Source of the DNA: Muribaculaceae bacterium
Lineage (GTDB): Bacteria > Bacteroidota > Bacteroidia > Bacteroidales > Muribaculaceae
Length of the DNA: 64,000 nt
Assembly: GCA_017436845.1 (NCBI GenBank)
Contig: JAFSCJ010000005.1
Location: forward strand, 1-64,000
Direction: 5' to 3'
Part shown: positions 8,855 to 17,644 of the stretch, piece after piece
Position numbering within the stretch: the stretch's first letter is position 1
How the letters are laid out: each line of letters opens with the position of its first letter
Notes under the pieces: generated by a model
Told to the model about the DNA's origin: nothing
Databases searched by the model: none
The model's input: only the letters and a program-made list of their open reading frames with translations
Made by a program: the position numbers and the translations under genes

Positions 8855-9781
8855 ATGTCAAAAGTAACAGTCGTAGGCGCCGGAAACGTAGGCGCAACTT
8901 GTGCTAATGTATTGGTAACTACAGGTGTCGCTGATGAAGTAGTTCTTATCGACATCAAAGAAGGTTTGTCAGAAGGTAAGACTATGGACATTATGCAAAC
9001 AGCAAGCATCCTTGGTCTCAACACACGCATGGTGGGCGTAACTAACGATTACGAAAAAACAGCAAACTCTGATGTTGTTGTAATTACTTCTGGTATTCCT
9101 CGCAAACCGGGAATGACTCGCGAAGAGCTTATCGGTGTTAACGCAGGTATTGTTAAGTCTGTAACAGACAATGTATTAAAATATTCTCCTAACGCTATCA
9201 TCGTGTGCGTATCTAACCCAATGGATACAATGACTTACCTTATCCATAAAACAAGTGGTCTTCCAAAAAACCGCATCATCGGTATGGGTGGAGCTCTTGA
9301 CAGCGCACGCTTCAAATATTTCTTGAGCCAATCTCTTAACGCTAATCCAAACGAAATCGAAGGTATCGTAATTGGTGGTCATGGTGATACTACTATGATT
9401 CCTTTGACTCGCTATGCAGCTTACCGCGGTATTCCTGTTAGCTCATTGATCGATGCTGAAGCACTTAAGAAAATCGCAGCTGATACAATGGTTGGTGGTG
9501 CTACTCTTACAGGTCTTCTTGGTACATCGGCATGGTATGCTCCAGGTGCTGCTGCAGCTCAAGTAGCAGCAGCTATTATCCACGATCAAAAACGCATGAT
9601 TACTTGTAGCGCTCTTCTTGAAGGGGAATATGGCGAAAAAGATCTTTGCATCGGTGTTCCTTGTATCCTCGGACGCAATGGTATCGAAAAAATCGTTGAA
9701 TTTGACCTTAACGACGAAGAAAAAGAACTATTCGCTAAAAGTGCAGCAGCTGTTCACAACACTAACGCCGCTCTTGCATAA
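8855..9781 (+). CDS. mdh: Malate dehydrogenase, LDH-like type
   Basis: A 308-residue NAD-dependent malate dehydrogenase that interconverts malate and oxaloacetate. The Rossmann motif GAGNVGATCANVL is at the N-terminus. The mobile loop GIPRKPGMTREEL has the Arg that selects the dicarboxylic substrate over pyruvate. VSNPMDTMTYL and the catalytic His in GGHGDTTMIPL complete the active site. In Bacteroidales it works in the reductive branch from oxaloacetate to fumarate and succinate. Monocistronic, with its own promoter and a strong terminator. Confidence 0.95.
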   Translation: MSKVTVVGAGNVGATCANVLVTTGVADEVVLIDIKEGLSEGKTMDIMQTASILGLNTRMVGVTNDYEKTANSDVVVITSGIPRKPGMTREELIGVNAGIVKSVTDNVLKYSPNAIIVCVSNPMDTMTYLIHKTSGLPKNRIIGMGGALDSARFKYFLSQSLNANPNEIEGIVIGGHGDTTMIPLTRYAAYRGIPVSSLIDAEALKKIAADTMVGGATLTGLLGTSAWYAPGAAAAQVAAAIIHDQKRMITCSALLEGEYGEKDLCIGVPCILGRNGIEKIVEFDLNDEEKELFAKSAAAVHNTNAALA

Positions 9782-9816
9782 GCGACTAATATCCTAACAA
9801 GATAAAACTTTTAAAG

Positions 9817-9856
9817 GGAGTAGAGCGTTTCAATAGAAACACTATACTCCTTTTTT
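9817..9856 (+). terminator. Rho-independent terminator of mdh
   Basis: A 15-bp stem (GGAGTAGAGCGTTTC against GAAACACTATACTCC, with G-U pairs) ends at 9850 and is followed by six Ts at 9851-9856. Confidence 0.85.
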
Positions 9857-9871
9857 AATATGCAACACGTC

Positions 9872-10381
9872 ATGAAAGAGATTAAAACTGAAGAGATTAA
9901 TGACAATTTCATCAAATTGATTGGTAGCGAATGGATGCTCATTACAGCTGGCGACAAAAGCGATTTCAATATGATGACAGCGAGTTGGGGTGGAGTAGGT
10001 TTCCTATGGGCACGACCTATAGTTACAATCTATGTGCGCCCCGAAAGATATACTCACGAATATATCGAAAAGTCAAACCGCTTCACATTGACATTCTTTC
10101 CTGCTTCGATGCGCAAGACATTAGCTCTAATGGGCTCGCAAAGCGGACGCAATTACGACAAAATGCAAGAGCCAACGCTCTCCCCCATTGAACTACCATC
10201 CGGGCAAATTGCTTTCGACGAAGCACGCATAATCCTCGATTGTGAAATATTGTATAAAGACTCAATGGATGCCAACAAATTTATAGAAAAGCAGCCACTT
10301 GAGAATTGGTATGGCTCAGAAAAAGGTGGTCTTCACGATATTTACATTGCCGAGATTAAACACGCATGGATTAAAGAATAA
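9872..10381 (+). CDS. Flavin reductase family protein (FMN-binding split barrel)
   Basis: A 169-residue flavin reductase-like protein that probably binds FMN. Landmarks are MMTASWGGVGFLW near residue 35, RPIVTIYVRPERYTHEYIE, and FTLTFFPASMRKTLALMGSQSGRNYDKM. ATG 9872 is chosen; another in-frame ATG at 9860 lies only three bases past the T tract of the mdh terminator, so the later start is more plausible. The physiological substrate is unknown. The thioredoxin lipoprotein gene follows after 17 nt, suggesting co-transcription. Confidence 0.8.
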   Translation: MKEIKTEEINDNFIKLIGSEWMLITAGDKSDFNMMTASWGGVGFLWARPIVTIYVRPERYTHEYIEKSNRFTLTFFPASMRKTLALMGSQSGRNYDKMQEPTLSPIELPSGQIAFDEARIILDCEILYKDSMDANKFIEKQPLENWYGSEKGGLHDIYIAEIKHAWIKE

Positions 10382-10398
10382 CTTAAAAATATAAAACA

Positions 10399-10872
10399 AT
10401 GAATTTTATTAAAACAACATTATCAGCATTGGCACTTGTGTCTATCATGACACTTGCTTCATGTGCCGGTTCAGGAACTAAAGAAGTTACAGTCAATGAC
10501 TCTATTGTTACAGTAGCAGCCGAAAAAGTAATTCCTAACGAGAACATCACTCCCGAAGTGTATGACCTCGCAGCAGATGAATATCTTAGTTTTGAAAATG
10601 GATATGGTTACCCCATCGTTGTTGATTTTAACGCAACTTGGTGTGGCCCATGTCGAGCATTTGCACCTATCTTTGAGGAAATGTCTAAAAAATATAGTGG
10701 GAAAATCCAATTCATCTCTGTTGATGTTGATCGTTGCCCCGATGTAGCTAACGCATTCCAAGTTCAATCTATTCCATTTATCCTATTTGTAACTCCCGAC
10801 GGAAAAGTTAACAGCCATGTAGGAATGATGGAAGCTGCTGACTTTGATGCAGCCCTCCAAAAACTACTCTAA
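10399..10872 (+). CDS. Thioredoxin-fold lipoprotein
   Basis: A 157-residue protein with a lipoprotein signal peptide ending in the lipobox LASC (Cys22). It should be anchored in the envelope facing the periplasm. The thioredoxin domain covers about residues 55-155 with the redox site WCGPC in FNATWCGPCRAFAP and the cis-Pro loop QSIPF. It probably reduces or isomerises disulfides in the periplasm. It is downstream of the flavin reductase gene and ends before a large hairpin shared with the convergent helicase gene. Confidence 0.9.
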   Translation: MNFIKTTLSALALVSIMTLASCAGSGTKEVTVNDSIVTVAAEKVIPNENITPEVYDLAADEYLSFENGYGYPIVVDFNATWCGPCRAFAPIFEEMSKKYSGKIQFISVDVDRCPDVANAFQVQSIPFILFVTPDGKVNSHVGMMEAADFDAALQKLL

Positions 10873-10910
10873 AAAGGAATAAATACTAATAAAAAAGGCA
10901 TCCTTGAAGT

Positions 10911-10955
10911 GAAGTGAACCCCAAAGTTTGGATAAAAAACTTTGGGGTTCACTTC
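10911..10955. terminator. 19-bp hairpin between convergent genes
   Basis: GAAGTGAACCCCAAAGTTT (10911-10929) is the exact reverse complement of 10937-10955, with a 7-nt loop. It lies between the stops of the thioredoxin and helicase genes. On the minus strand a T-rich stretch follows within about 15 nt, so it best fits termination of the helicase transcript and may serve both. Confidence 0.65.
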
Positions 10956-10975
10956 AAATTTCGCTCCGCTTGTTT

Positions 10976-12292
10976 TTATCTTAGGATTGAAACTCTGACG
11001 CGGGTGTTTTTGATTTTGTGTGGAGTAATGGCATTGAGTGTCGCTTTTGCATCTTCAACAGGGATAGCAGCCAATGCGCAGTGGTCCTTCACTACAATTT
11101 TACCGATTTTGGAGGCATCCAAACCGCCCTTATTCACCAAATAGCCCACAATATCTCCGCGCGATATTTTTTCCTTCTTGCCGGCATTAAAATACAATGT
11201 TATGACTCCGGCTGTTATAGGATTTTCGCTCTTTCCTGTGGGAACATAACTACGATCATATTCTATATACTCCGGAATATTCTCCCCCTCTGCAGTAATA
11301 ACATAAACAACGCCATCAGCACCCATGCGTGCCGTACGGCCATTGCGATGAGTCCAACTTTCCTTACTTGTTGGCAAGTGATAATGTACCACAGCTTGAA
11401 CAGCATCTATATCCAATCCTCGTGAGCCGAGATCAGTTGAAACAAGTATGGGTGTCGTCCCATTATTCAACAAGTCAATCGCCTTTTCACGGTCAAACTG
11501 CTCTAATCCACCATGATACATACCAACAGGCAACCCCACCTTGCGCATCATATCATAAACTCTCTCCACGCTCTCACGATGATTAACAAAAATGATTACT
11601 TTGCCATTATTCAACGAGCGCATCAGGTCAATTGCAATATCAATCTTGTCTCTAACCGCACTTTCTACTCTGACAATAGTCATGCGTTCACGTGGGTTAT
11701 CATCTGACTGCGTAAAATCCACAATCTCAGGTTTGCGGAAAGGCAAAAATGCAGGCATGTCTGATAACATCGTCGCCGACGTGAGTATCACCAATCGAAA
11801 ACTACCCATAGCTCGCACCACACGACGCATTTCGTCGTGAAAGCCGAGTTCAAGCGATTTATCATATTCATCAAGGACAAGAGTTGTTACCGAGGAGAGA
11901 TTTAAATTATTGCGGTTGATGTGGTCCAACAAACGTCCCGGAGTGGCGACAATTATATCAGGAGTAACGCTCAACGACTTTACCTCATCAAGCATAGAGT
12001 GTCCGCCATAAAAAGCAACCGTCTTATAGCCTACTGCGATTGTTCGCACCACCGATGCTATTTGCTGTACCAGCTCTCGCGATGGAGCAATTATCACAGC
12101 TTGCACTTGTCGAGCCGGGGCATCAAGCGAGCGCAACACCGGAATAGTAAATGCAATGGTTTTGCCTGATCCTGTTGGAGACAATAACATCACCGATTGA
12201 GAATGACAGCGCATCATGCGACGCTGCATCTCATTCAATTGCTCAATACCTAGCCTCGCTTTTATATTTTTTATTATCTCCGCCTCTTTCAT
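10976..12292 (-). CDS. DbpA-like DEAD-box RNA helicase with a DEYD box
   Basis: A 438-residue ATP-dependent RNA helicase. Motif I is SPTGSGKT (residues 38-45), motif Ia APSREL, motif Ib TPGR, motif II DEYD (141-144) in place of DEAD, motif III TSAT, and motif VI HRNGRTARMG. The last 75 residues (from GVITLYFNAGKKEKISRGDIVG) fit the DbpA RNA-binding domain, which targets 23S rRNA hairpin 92 in known DbpA proteins. A role in large-subunit assembly is inferred from that. Single gene, convergent with the thioredoxin gene. Confidence 0.88.
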   Translation of the reverse strand: MKEAEIIKNIKARLGIEQLNEMQRRMMRCHSQSVMLLSPTGSGKTIAFTIPVLRSLDAPARQVQAVIIAPSRELVQQIASVVRTIAVGYKTVAFYGGHSMLDEVKSLSVTPDIIVATPGRLLDHINRNNLNLSSVTTLVLDEYDKSLELGFHDEMRRVVRAMGSFRLVILTSATMLSDMPAFLPFRKPEIVDFTQSDDNPRERMTIVRVESAVRDKIDIAIDLMRSLNNGKVIIFVNHRESVERVYDMMRKVGLPVGMYHGGLEQFDREKAIDLLNNGTTPILVSTDLGSRGLDIDAVQAVVHYHLPTSKESWTHRNGRTARMGADGVVYVITAEGENIPEYIEYDRSYVPTGKSENPITAGVITLYFNAGKKEKISRGDIVGYLVNKGGLDASKIGKIVVKDHCALAAIPVEDAKATLNAITPHKIKNTRVRVSILR

Positions 12293-12310
12293 ATCATTTT
12301 ATTATCCACA

Positions 12311-12318
12311 CAAAGATA
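12311..12318 (-). promoter_or_regulatory. -7 box of the helicase gene
   Basis: Minus strand TATCTTTG, perfect consensus; start of transcription expected near 12305, about 13 nt before the start codon. Confidence 0.55.
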
Positions 12319-12375
12319 CAAATAAAATACTTTTATAATCTTTTATCAAACTAAAATAAGACAATTATATTCTTC

Positions 12376-12416
12376 TTTAAAATGACAAGAGAATGTATCG
12401 TTGATACATTCTCTTG
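12376..12416 (-). terminator. Terminator at the end of the T9SS operon
   Basis: A 14-bp perfect stem CAAGAGAATGTATC (12386-12399) pairs with 12403-12416 around a GTT loop, 28 nt after the gldN stop. A short T-rich run follows on the minus strand. Confidence 0.7.
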
Positions 12417-12443
12417 CTTGTCGTATATTGATTGAGGTTTGTA

Positions 12444-13550
12444 TTATTTGCGACGACGAACTGAACGTACAGCAGTATTTGAAGAGTTTTTAACCTTTTT
12501 TTCTTTCACTTTAGCAGGCTTCTTCCCTCGACTTGAACGTGATGAAGTAGTATTCTCTTTCACAGACTTTTCATCTCTTGCTTCAATCTTTGTAGTATCT
12601 CCGGCAACAGCCTTTTCGCGTGCTTCACGAGCTGCAATTACCTCTTCGCGAGATGGCACCCAAAGTTTATCTTCAAATTTTTCAAGACGATTTTGAATAC
12701 TATCTTGCGCACGCTTCAAATCATCGGGATCGGGATAAAGTTGCATCATTGATTTATTCTTCAAATTGCGAGTTTTGTAAATATCTCCTTCATACATTGC
12801 CAATTGGAAGAAATCATCATAGGTGTATTTTGGCAAATTATTATCATCATCAACAAAGATGTATTGTTGAGTCAAATAGGGACGCAATACATCAAATTTA
12901 ATCCAGAACATAGGATATTTGATAGGCTCTCCACCGAAGTCCCCTGCACGATGCAACACTGGGCATATTGCCTCAACTGTTGTTTTCATGCGATTGCTAC
13001 GAGAGTCAAACACCCATCGTTCTAACAAATAATATGACAATACCTCATTGGCAGGGACATCACTTTCTTCAATAGTAAATTTAGGATTCTTCTCAGTTGA
13101 GCCTTTTGCTTCAGAATAAAGAATGTGGAAACGCTCAAGCATATCCTTCACTTTGATGCGATATTGGTCAGTAAACACCTCGCGTCCATCAAGATACTCA
13201 TAAGCAGCAACTTGATTATTAGCGAGAAGACGCATTATAATGCGAAACATGCTTTCTTGGTCAGCTGTAGGCTCTTCGGGATAATAAAGCGGAGCGTTCT
13301 TGTCATTTGTCAAATCGAGTTGACGATAGATAACTCTCATCCACGATAAATCGGCATCACTCATTGGTGTTTCTTCATAGAACTGTTGCATGCGATCAGT
13401 AATCTGCACACCTTGTTGCTCCTTATCCTTGTTTCGGTCATTTTTTCCGCGACGCATTATAGTGCTTGATGACGAATCTTGAGCCACAGCTGATAAACTC
13501 ACACTCAACAATGTGATGGCAACGATAAAATATCTTTTTAGTTGTTTCAT
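12444..13550 (-). CDS. gldN: Type IX secretion protein GldN/PorN
   Basis: A 368-residue exported protein with a Sec signal peptide ending near SLSAVAQD. The domain from about residue 50 matches GldN/PorN (MSDADLSWMRVIYRQLDLTNDKNAPLYYPEEP and GDIYKTRNLKNKSMMQLYPD regions). In Porphyromonas and Flavobacterium it forms periplasmic rings with the lipoprotein GldK/PorK at the outer membrane as part of the T9SS. The basic Ser-rich C-terminal tail (ending SSNTAVRSVRRRK) looks disordered. Last gene of the porT-porP-gldK-gldL-gldM-gldN operon, 32 nt after gldM. Confidence 0.93.
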   Translation of the reverse strand: MKQLKRYFIVAITLLSVSLSAVAQDSSSSTIMRRGKNDRNKDKEQQGVQITDRMQQFYEETPMSDADLSWMRVIYRQLDLTNDKNAPLYYPEEPTADQESMFRIIMRLLANNQVAAYEYLDGREVFTDQYRIKVKDMLERFHILYSEAKGSTEKNPKFTIEESDVPANEVLSYYLLERWVFDSRSNRMKTTVEAICPVLHRAGDFGGEPIKYPMFWIKFDVLRPYLTQQYIFVDDDNNLPKYTYDDFFQLAMYEGDIYKTRNLKNKSMMQLYPDPDDLKRAQDSIQNRLEKFEDKLWVPSREEVIAAREAREKAVAGDTTKIEARDEKSVKENTTSSRSSRGKKPAKVKEKKVKNSSNTAVRSVRRRK

Positions 13551-13582
13551 TTTATATCTAAATTGAAATCGATTTACAAATT

Positions 13583-15148
13583 TTAGTTGACAATAACCTC
13601 CATCGGAGCAAGATCACGTTCTATTCCATCAGGACCTATTGCTTTCACACGAGAGATATAGAAACGTTTTCCTCGAGATAAACGGCGGAATGAATCTTTT
13701 TGACGTTGAGAAAAACTTGCACCATTTGATACTTCCGGGATTGCATTTCCCATTGAGTCAAAGAATACTGTTTCAAAACTCAAAACCTTGAACTGAATGT
13801 TTAACAAATCATCATCTATCGCAGCTTCAAGCCCTGATGCTTGCAACAACAATGTTTTTGCAAACGGGCGAGAGCCTTTATATCGTTCTTGATTTCCTTT
13901 GGCATCAGTAAATGTAATATATGGAGAAGGATCGGGCAACTTGCGCACGCGGAAATTCATCGTAGCAACCGTTTGTTGACGGCCATCCATATTTGCAGTA
14001 ACAGTGATTACAGCTTCAGCACCTACCTTTGCAGGGCGTGCAATCCACGCATCACCACTACGAGTCAATGTTCCATTGGTCATACTTGCGCTCACAGAGT
14101 TAGACGGAACACCCGGAACAGAAATACTCATTGGGTTATCAATACCGGCATAGAGAACATTCATCATTGTAGCTGACACTGTAGCGGTAGGCTCAATTAC
14201 AGTATATGATGAAGCAAATTCATGTTTTGTCATCGAGCCATCACCATGAGGGACTTCCAAATATCCGGTATAATCAAATGTTCCTGTTTTGCCTGCAATA
14301 AACTCATACAAACCTCTGTCGTTATCTAATTGTTCGCCATTAATTACTACAAGCGGACGCTGCGTAGTATCAACCGCGGCAAGAACAATATTTGCCGAGT
14401 ACTTACTACCTCTCATCACAAATCGAGATTGAGGAATAACAAATGCGTTCAATTCGTTTACACGCACATCTCGCGCATCCACATTAGAAAGCAATGTTGA
14501 AAGGGCTTCCCCTTCGGCATATCGTATATCACTTTGCAACTGAGCAAGAAGAGTTACTGCCGCAACAACCGGTTGGCTCTCAAATTTTGCTTCCTCCCAT
14601 TTTTGAGCACCTATAGTTCCCGACTTATTTACAGACTCTGTCGATAACGCTTGTTCAACTGTCATGCGTTTCACTGAGTCAGTCATTAACTCAGAAATAT
14701 ACTCACGATATCCATCTATCGATTTGCGCAATTTCTCTCCTTGATTATTTGTCGGAGACAACATTATTACCGACGCAGCTTCAAGGTCATCACGATGTAC
14801 TATTTCTGAGACATCAGCATCATCGCCATCGGCTTTAATTACAATTGCTAATTTCAATGAATCGACAAAATCATATAATTTTTGTGTAGCACGACGCACT
14901 TCCGTTGCTTTATTATACCACACAGCTCCCTTTTCAGGATTTTGTTCATTAAATACTTCCAAACGGCGATATATATCCTCATTTCGTTGCGCCACTGTTT
15001 CATTTGATTGATTTAGTCCATCCTCTACTTGAGTAAAGCCATCGAGAACATCACTTGAAACATTCAGAGCAAGCATCGCGGTGAGGACGATATACATCAA
15101 GTTTATCATCTTCTGCCTTGGTGAAAGCTTTGTACTATTAGATCCCAT
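13583..15148 (-). CDS. gldM: Type IX secretion motor protein GldM/PorM
   Basis: A 521-residue protein with a short cytoplasmic N-terminus (PRQKMINLMYIVLTAMLALNV), one transmembrane helix at about residues 13-31, and a long periplasmic region of helical bundle followed by beta domains. This is the pattern of GldM, which with GldL forms the proton-driven rotary motor of the T9SS and spans the periplasm to the GldK/GldN rings. Length is normal. Spacing is 30 nt after gldL. Confidence 0.94.
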   Translation of the reverse strand: MGSNSTKLSPRQKMINLMYIVLTAMLALNVSSDVLDGFTQVEDGLNQSNETVAQRNEDIYRRLEVFNEQNPEKGAVWYNKATEVRRATQKLYDFVDSLKLAIVIKADGDDADVSEIVHRDDLEAASVIMLSPTNNQGEKLRKSIDGYREYISELMTDSVKRMTVEQALSTESVNKSGTIGAQKWEEAKFESQPVVAAVTLLAQLQSDIRYAEGEALSTLLSNVDARDVRVNELNAFVIPQSRFVMRGSKYSANIVLAAVDTTQRPLVVINGEQLDNDRGLYEFIAGKTGTFDYTGYLEVPHGDGSMTKHEFASSYTVIEPTATVSATMMNVLYAGIDNPMSISVPGVPSNSVSASMTNGTLTRSGDAWIARPAKVGAEAVITVTANMDGRQQTVATMNFRVRKLPDPSPYITFTDAKGNQERYKGSRPFAKTLLLQASGLEAAIDDDLLNIQFKVLSFETVFFDSMGNAIPEVSNGASFSQRQKDSFRRLSRGKRFYISRVKAIGPDGIERDLAPMEVIVN

Positions 15149-15178
15149 CAGATATAATTAATCGGGTTCGAGAAATTA

Positions 15179-16162
15179 TTAATTATTGGGTTGTGCTTTA
15201 TCTGCATCAGGTTGCATCCCGGCAACTCCTGGCATATCGCCTCCCATCATAGGACGATACATGTTGATAGTCATTGCCGTAATCATTTTCTCATATACCG
15301 AGTTCAACTGTTGCATATAACGAGCCATCTTTTCTGTTTCTTCGCAATAACGTGCACTTTGAGCCGAGCTCTTTTCATACATATCACGAATATCTTTAAT
15401 GCCACGATTTACGCGATCGATTGAGTCAAGTTGAGATGACACACTCTTAAGCTGAATTTCGTAGATTGTATTCAAGCCGCCAATATTGCGGTTGAGATCT
15501 TGCATTTGCTCAACATATCCTGTTGAACTGCGAGTAATATTTTCAGAATTTTCAGTAATTGCACGATATGATTGCAACAACACATCAGAAACTTGATTTA
15601 ATGCTTCTGTCGTTTCTCTCAATTGTTGCATTTCTGCCGAAATGGCAGCCATTTGAGAAAGGTATTGTTGTGTTGCAGTAGTCAACTCAGCCATTTTTGA
15701 CAATTGATCAGAGGCTGCGGCCATTTTCGCAATACTTTCTGACAATGATTTAGTATCATCTTCGCTAAGATTAATATTTGAAGGGATACCTGCAGCACTG
15801 CGTGCCTGCTCTCCTGTTACGGTAATATTCCCTGATGCTCCGCTACCACCGATAACGATACCGCCACCGCCATTAAATTCGGGACGATCTTCGGGATTTT
15901 TCGATGCCAATACCGGGAATACTTCTTCCCAATTATAATCTTTTGGTGGGCGGTCAAAGGCAGTTAAGATAAACATCAATACCTCAGTACCCATACCAAT
16001 TGACAACAATGTATTACCACCCGGCAAGTGTAGGATTTTGAAAAGCGCACCCCAGATTACGACTGCCGCACCTATACTATATGCAAAGTTAAAGAATCGC
16101 TGTCCACTCTCTCCTGAGAGGAAACGTTCAATACTGTTTTTATATCTTTTTATCTTTCCCAT
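15179..16162 (-). CDS. gldL: Type IX secretion motor protein GldL/PorL
   Basis: A 327-residue inner-membrane protein. Two helices lie near the N-terminus (about residues 26-45 and 51-70), around the conserved LFKILHLPGGNTLLSIGM loop. The rest is a long cytoplasmic coiled-coil-like region rich in Gln, Ser and Asn. GldL pentamers surround a GldM dimer in the known T9SS motor. A conserved glutamate in the second helix (MGTEVLMF) is present and is probably the proton-coupling residue. Between gldK and gldM in the operon. Confidence 0.93.
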   Translation of the reverse strand: MGKIKRYKNSIERFLSGESGQRFFNFAYSIGAAVVIWGALFKILHLPGGNTLLSIGMGTEVLMFILTAFDRPPKDYNWEEVFPVLASKNPEDRPEFNGGGGIVIGGSGASGNITVTGEQARSAAGIPSNINLSEDDTKSLSESIAKMAAASDQLSKMAELTTATQQYLSQMAAISAEMQQLRETTEALNQVSDVLLQSYRAITENSENITRSSTGYVEQMQDLNRNIGGLNTIYEIQLKSVSSQLDSIDRVNRGIKDIRDMYEKSSAQSARYCEETEKMARYMQQLNSVYEKMITAMTINMYRPMMGGDMPGVAGMQPDADKAQPNN

Positions 16163-16200
16163 TTTTCAAAAGGAGAATGTTTAGTTATCGTGATTGTTTA

Positions 16201-17643
16201 TTATTTCTTTGCTTTTTGTCCACGAGCAAAACCTATTTGAGTGCGCACACAACGGAAACCTATATAGGAGCGTTGCTCATTTTGATATTCCCACATGCGT
16301 ATATCGCTACGGATATTGTGAGCCACATCTTTCCATGAGCCACCACGCACAATTTTGCGTTTCATCTTATAAGGATCTTCCTTAGCAGCATTATAGCGAT
16401 ATTCCGGATTAAGGTCGTTTGTCAATTTACCTACACTCTCGGTATAAGCAGTAGAAGTCCATTCGCTCACATTCCCTGCCATATCATACAAACCAAAATC
16501 ATTTGGAGAATATGTCCCTACTTGTGATGTAATCAATTGACCATCTTTAATATAGTTACCTTCATTTGGTTTAAAATTGGCATAGAAACAGCCCTTATCT
16601 TCAGTCAATGGGAGATCTCCTTCCCACGGATACATATTTTCATTTACGCCTGCACGGGCAGCATATTCCCACTCTGCTTCAGTTGGCAAACGGTAAGGCT
16701 CTACATATACACCTTCACGACCTATTGCACGACGAAGATAGTCAGTGCGCCAATTTGCAAATGCCGATGCTTGTTCCCAACTTACCCCCACAACAGGATA
16801 TTCGTTATAACCACCATGAGAGAAATACAATCTAACGTATGGCTCATTATAGGCATTTTCAAAGTCGTTAATCCATGCCGTTGTATCGGGATAAACATTT
16901 ACAATATACGTATTCAAAAAGTCATAATCACCTGTTAATCCACGAGTTATTGTTTCACGAATGATTATCCCCTCTTCATTTACATAGGCTGTATCCTTAG
17001 ATATGATGGGCACATCGGTCGGAACCGGTTTGTCTGTATTATATTCACGACGAGTGGGATCAAGACGATGTTTACGCTTAGCAGCCTCAGTGTGATTATA
17101 AATTTCATAGCGATAGTTCAATTGAGTGGGATCAAGTTCTTTCACTCCTGTTATAGGATTTACTCGATACATACTTTCAATGGCACGAGCCTCATCTTCA
17201 TTAGGATTGCGCCAAGGTATTGCTTTATCCCAATTCAAATGAGGTTTAATAGGATTACCCTCTTTATCCTCTTCAATCTTGAATTCTTCATCACCACCAA
17301 AAGCAGGATCAGCAAGACGTTCACGAATTATGGAATCGCGCACCCAAAATACAAACTGCTTGTATTTTGAATTTGTGATTTCTGTTTCATCCATCCAAAA
17401 ACCATCAACTGATATTCCACGTGCATCGGCACGAAGATTCCACAAGCTATCAGCTTTTTGTGGGCCAACTTCCATTGATCCACGAGACACAAGCACCATT
17501 CCATAGGGAGTGGGCTCGCCCCATGCTGTCGCTCCAACGCCGGTTACTTCTCCTCCGGCTGAACTACTTTTGCTACTCAACGCACATGAAACCATGAATG
17601 CTGAGATTACAAATGTAAAAAGATATACAGTTACTTTCTTCAT
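16201..17643 (-). CDS. gldK: Type IX secretion lipoprotein GldK/PorK
   Basis: A 480-residue lipoprotein with lipobox at MVSC (Cys20). The mature part has a formylglycine-generating-enzyme-like (sulfatase-modifying factor) fold: GMVLVSRGSMEVG early, VVGVSWEQASAFANW, RLPTEAEWEYAARAG, and IVRGGSWKDVAHNIRS near the end. In GldK this fold is structural and forms the outer-membrane-associated ring with GldN. The catalytic function of true FGE enzymes is not expected here. It starts just two bases before the end of porP, so the two are translationally close. Confidence 0.93.
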   Translation of the reverse strand: MKKVTVYLFTFVISAFMVSCALSSKSSSAGGEVTGVGATAWGEPTPYGMVLVSRGSMEVGPQKADSLWNLRADARGISVDGFWMDETEITNSKYKQFVFWVRDSIIRERLADPAFGGDEEFKIEEDKEGNPIKPHLNWDKAIPWRNPNEDEARAIESMYRVNPITGVKELDPTQLNYRYEIYNHTEAAKRKHRLDPTRREYNTDKPVPTDVPIISKDTAYVNEEGIIIRETITRGLTGDYDFLNTYIVNVYPDTTAWINDFENAYNEPYVRLYFSHGGYNEYPVVGVSWEQASAFANWRTDYLRRAIGREGVYVEPYRLPTEAEWEYAARAGVNENMYPWEGDLPLTEDKGCFYANFKPNEGNYIKDGQLITSQVGTYSPNDFGLYDMAGNVSEWTSTAYTESVGKLTNDLNPEYRYNAAKEDPYKMKRKIVRGGSWKDVAHNIRSDIRMWEYQNEQRSYIGFRCVRTQIGFARGQKAKK

Positions 17644-17644
17644 A

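Noticed and set aside
10976-12292. DEYD box as a loss of helicase function
   Set aside because: The catalytic Asp and Glu are kept; only the third position changes, which is tolerated in this group.
16201-17643. Formylglycine-generating (sulfatase-modifying) enzyme
   Set aside because: The fold is present but the lipoprotein signal and place in the T9SS operon identify GldK.
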